The translations under genes were made by a program, and so were the position numbers. Below, piece after piece: positions 22,036-24,245 of a stretch of DNA of 24,245 nt. The notes below the pieces were generated by a model. The model was not told the origin of the DNA. It saw only the letters and a program-made list of their open reading frames with translations, and made no database searches. The stretch comes from Bacteroidales bacterium UBA1754. GTDB lineage: Bacteria > Bacteroidota > Bacteroidia > Bacteroidales > Paludibacteraceae. Positions within the stretch are counted from its first letter, which is position 1; every line of letters begins with the position of its first letter. The stretch spans positions 1 to 24,245 of the forward strand of contig DCHK01000039.1 of the NCBI GenBank assembly GCA_002315615.1, read 5' to 3'.

Positions 22036-23685
22036 ATGCAATTATTTGACAGAACATTAGGTCAGTGGCTTGAATATTGGGCAGAAAAAACGCCCGATAA
22101 GGAATATATCGTGTATTCCGACCGCGATTTGCGTTTCACTTGGAAAGAGTTCAATAAACGTGTAGATGATATGGCTCGCGGATTGTTGGCTATCGGTGTG
22201 GAAAAAGGTTCGCACGTCGGACTTTGGGCAACCAACGTGCCAGATTGGCTTACTTTTCTTTATGCTTGCGCAAAAATCGGTGCGGTTTGCGTTACGGTAA
22301 ATACCAATTATAAGCAAAATGAACTTGAATATTTGTGCGAAAATTCTGATATGCACACGCTTTGCATTATCGATGGAACTTGGGATTGCGACTATGTGCA
22401 AATGACATATACTATGTTGCCCGAACTGAAAACTTGTCAGCGCGGACATTTGCATAGCGAGCGTTTCCCGCATATGCGTAATGTGATTTACATTGGTCAA
22501 GAGAAATTTCGTGGAATGTACAATACTGCCGAGGTGCTTTTGCTCGGACAAAATGTTGATGATAAACATTTTGAGGAAGTGAAGAAAAGCGTCGATTGCC
22601 ACGATGTCGTAAATATGCAATACACTTCGGGAACAACAGGTTTCCCCAAAGGTGTAATGCTCACGCACCACGGAATAGCAAACGATGGATATATTACGGG
22701 CGAGAATATGGAGTTTACTCAAAATGATAAACTTTGCGTTTGTGTGCCTTTGTTCCATTGTTTTGGAGTTGTGCTTGCTACGATGAACTGCCTTACGCAC
22801 GGTTGTACCGAAGTGGTGGTTGAGAAATTCGATCCGCTTGTAGTTCTTGCGTCAATTCACAAAGAGCGTTGTACGGCTGTTTATGGCGTGCCTACTATGT
22901 TTATTGCCGAATTGAATCACCCGATGTTCAATATGTTCGATCTTACTTGTTTGCGTACTGGAATTATGGCAGGTTCGCTTTGTCCTATCGAGTTGATGAG
23001 GCAAGTGAGCGAAAAAATGTATCTCACCATTACAAGTGTCTATGGCTTGACCGAAAGTTCGCCTGGTATGACGCAGTCGAATATTCACGATACGTTTGAG
23101 CAACGATGCACAACTGTCGGAAGAGATTTTCCGTTTGTCGAGGTGCGTGTTATCGACCCCGAAACGGGCGAAGAATGTCCCGTAGGTGTTCAAGGCGAAA
23201 TGTGTTGCCGAGGTTTCAATGTGATGAAAGGTTATTATAAAAATCCAGAGGCGACAGCCGAAGTTATCGATAAAGATGGATTCCTTCATTCGGGCGACCT
23301 TGGCGTGAAAGATGAACAAGGATTTTACAAAATCACTGGTCGTATAAAGGATATGATAATTCGTGGAGGTGAAAATATTTATCCTCGCGAAATAGAGGAA
23401 TTCCTTTATCATATGCCAGGCGTGAAAGATGTACAAGTGGCAGGAATTCCATCGCCAAAATATGGCGAGGCTGTTGGTGCGTTCCTTATCCTTCACGAGG
23501 GAGCAGAAATTACGCCAGAAGATGTGCAAGAATATTGCCGTGGAAAAATTGCTCGATACAAAATTCCGAAATATATTTTCTTCGTAGATAGTTATCCGCT
23601 TACTGGAAGTGGAAAAATTCAAAAGTTCAAACTAAAAGATTTAGGTTTGAAACTTTGCAAAGAGCAAGGAATTGAAGTTGTATAA
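22036..23685 (+). CDS. Acyl-CoA ligase (AMP-binding, FadD/AcsF-like)
   Basis: The protein has 549 residues from the ATG at 22036; the longer frame from a TTG at 21985 adds 17 residues without family likeness. The enzyme activates a carboxylic acid with ATP and joins it to CoA. Motifs are the P-loop-like YTSGTTGFPKGV (about 196-207), YGLTESSP, the hinge GRIKDMIIRGGENIYPREIE (about 435-454) and the C-terminal catalytic lysine in GSGKIQK (about 527). The start MQLFDRTLGQWLEYWAEKTPD is typical for medium/long-chain fatty acid ligases. The chain-length preference cannot be told. It is preceded by the XRE-cupin gene and closed by a strong terminator. Confidence 0.93.
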   Translation: MQLFDRTLGQWLEYWAEKTPDKEYIVYSDRDLRFTWKEFNKRVDDMARGLLAIGVEKGSHVGLWATNVPDWLTFLYACAKIGAVCVTVNTNYKQNELEYLCENSDMHTLCIIDGTWDCDYVQMTYTMLPELKTCQRGHLHSERFPHMRNVIYIGQEKFRGMYNTAEVLLLGQNVDDKHFEEVKKSVDCHDVVNMQYTSGTTGFPKGVMLTHHGIANDGYITGENMEFTQNDKLCVCVPLFHCFGVVLATMNCLTHGCTEVVVEKFDPLVVLASIHKERCTAVYGVPTMFIAELNHPMFNMFDLTCLRTGIMAGSLCPIELMRQVSEKMYLTITSVYGLTESSPGMTQSNIHDTFEQRCTTVGRDFPFVEVRVIDPETGEECPVGVQGEMCCRGFNVMKGYYKNPEATAEVIDKDGFLHSGDLGVKDEQGFYKITGRIKDMIIRGGENIYPREIEEFLYHMPGVKDVQVAGIPSPKYGEAVGAFLILHEGAEITPEDVQEYCRGKIARYKIPKYIFFVDSYPLTGSGKIQKFKLKDLGLKLCKEQGIEVV

Positions 23686-23688
23686 GTT

Positions 23689-23727
23689 AGAATGGGGCGA
23701 AAAAAATCGTCCCATTCTTTTTATTTT
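23689..23727 (+). terminator. Terminator of the acyl-CoA ligase gene
   Basis: A 12-bp stem (23689-23700 with 23707-23718, one wobble) encloses AAAAAA and is followed by TTTTTATTTT. It reaches the stop codon of the convergent Smr gene (23721-23723). Confidence 0.8.
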
Positions 23728-24245
23728 ACAGTAATCATTGTCGCACCAAATCCGTACTCGCGAAACGAAGCGTCTTGATATGTGCAATTTCCGTATTTTT
23801 GCTTCAAAAGTTTAATAATCTCGTTGCGAAGCGTTCCATTACCTTTACCGTGGATGAAAACGATTTTTTGTCCTTTGTTTTTTCTGTTGTTCTCCATCGT
23901 TTCCGTAAAAATTTTCAATTGATATTGTAGCATATCGGTGGCAGAAAGTCCTGCTGTATTGTCAACCAACTGATTGATGTGCAAATCGATTTCTAAAACT
24001 TCGGCTTGACGTTTTGGTTGTGATTTTGGCGTGCGAAAAATGCGTTCTTTGTTTTCCGATACTTTGTTCAAATCAACATTGCTTAAATCGTATTCTGTTT
24101 CGGGCGAAGTGAGCGAAAATATCATTGCTGGCTCGTCAAAATAATCGTTTTCTGCAAAACTATGTAGTTTGATGAAACTAATCGGTTTTATATGCAAATG
24201 TTGCGAAATCGGTTTTTGAATTTCGTAGCGTTTGTCGTCTTTATA
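23721..24245 (-). CDS. Smr-domain protein, DUF2027-like (5' end outside window)
   Basis: The minus-strand frame is open from the window edge (24245) to the stop at 23721-23723, giving 174 residues. The TTG at 24195-24197 is internal: sense codons continue upstream to the edge, with KRYEIQKPISQHLHIKPIS across it. The C-terminal 90 residues form an Smr domain: the LEIDLHINQLV motif, FIHGKGNGTLRNEI and the ending FGATMITVK. Smr domains are nucleases or nucleic-acid binders found in MutS2 and as stand-alone proteins. In Bacteroidota this layout is typical of proteins annotated DUF2027 plus Smr. Their function is unproven. No MutS ATPase part is seen in the window. Confidence 0.85.
   Translation of the reverse strand, partial: YKDDKRYEIQKPISQHLHIKPISFIKLHSFAENDYFDEPAMIFSLTSPETEYDLSNVDLNKVSENKERIFRTPKSQPKRQAEVLEIDLHINQLVDNTAGLSATDMLQYQLKIFTETMENNRKNKGQKIVFIHGKGNGTLRNEIIKLLKQKYGNCTYQDASFREYGFGATMITVK

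Noticed and set aside
1..24245. CRISPR arrays, rRNA and tRNA genes
   Set aside because: No regularly spaced identical repeats and no tRNA or rRNA-like sequences were recognised on reading. This was by eye, without a tRNA search tool.

Overview
The window looks like a chromosomal segment of a member of the Bacteroidota, most likely the Bacteroidales. It is AT-rich. Gene starts are preceded by A/T-rich sequence, mostly without Shine-Dalgarno motifs. Several genes carry the Bacteroidota promoter pattern (TTTG, about 20 nt, then TAnnTTTG). Gene content fits too: a BspA-like surface protein with a fimbrillin-like N-terminus, a long PPi-dependent phosphofructokinase, an XRE-cupin regulator beside an acyl-CoA ligase, and a DUF2027/Smr-type protein. 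I cannot name the genus.

Layout. 1-1951: the tail of one probable cell-surface protein and a complete BspA-like surface protein. 1952-2536: noncoding, with REP-like palindromes, a terminator, other dyads and the promoter and leader of the ribosomal operon. 2537-5431: rplM-rpsI, rpsB and tsf. 5459-6382 (minus): a lipid/diacylglycerol kinase. 6477-9234: a tightly packed run of ABC ATPase, ABC permease, LD-carboxypeptidase and TrmH/SpoU methyltransferase. 9330-10946 (minus): pfp. 11021-17355: an accessory island. 17356-18624 (minus): rarA. 18761-20683: an ABC-F ATPase. 20883-23685: a VTT/DedA-like membrane protein, an XRE-cupin regulator and an acyl-CoA ligase. 23721-24245 (minus): an Smr-domain protein cut by the window edge.

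The island between pfp and rarA is the most interesting part. Its right half is a type II restriction-modification locus: a C-like HTH regulator with a candidate C-box, a 5-methylcytosine methyltransferase, and a restriction enzyme with an NgoFVII-like C-terminal domain whose reading frame overlaps the methyltransferase by 40 nt. Its left half is a patchwork. A KilA-N gene and a Bro-N/DinD-like gene are followed by a truncated gene whose break falls at the edge of a repeat of about 290 bp. That repeat is a leader-like sequence present twice, each copy ending exactly at an ATG. The second copy feeds into a broken methyltransferase start. An AbiH C-terminal fragment sits inside that start, between 13-bp direct repeats. 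A second, decayed DinD-like fragment abuts the 3' end of rarA. No integrase, transposase or tRNA is visible, so the island seems to have been assembled by recombination rather than by one intact mobile element.

The strongest candidates for something undescribed are the duplicated leader module, which puts unrelated defence-type genes behind the same 5' sequence, and the structured leader of the L13-S9 operon, which has two mutually exclusive pairings.
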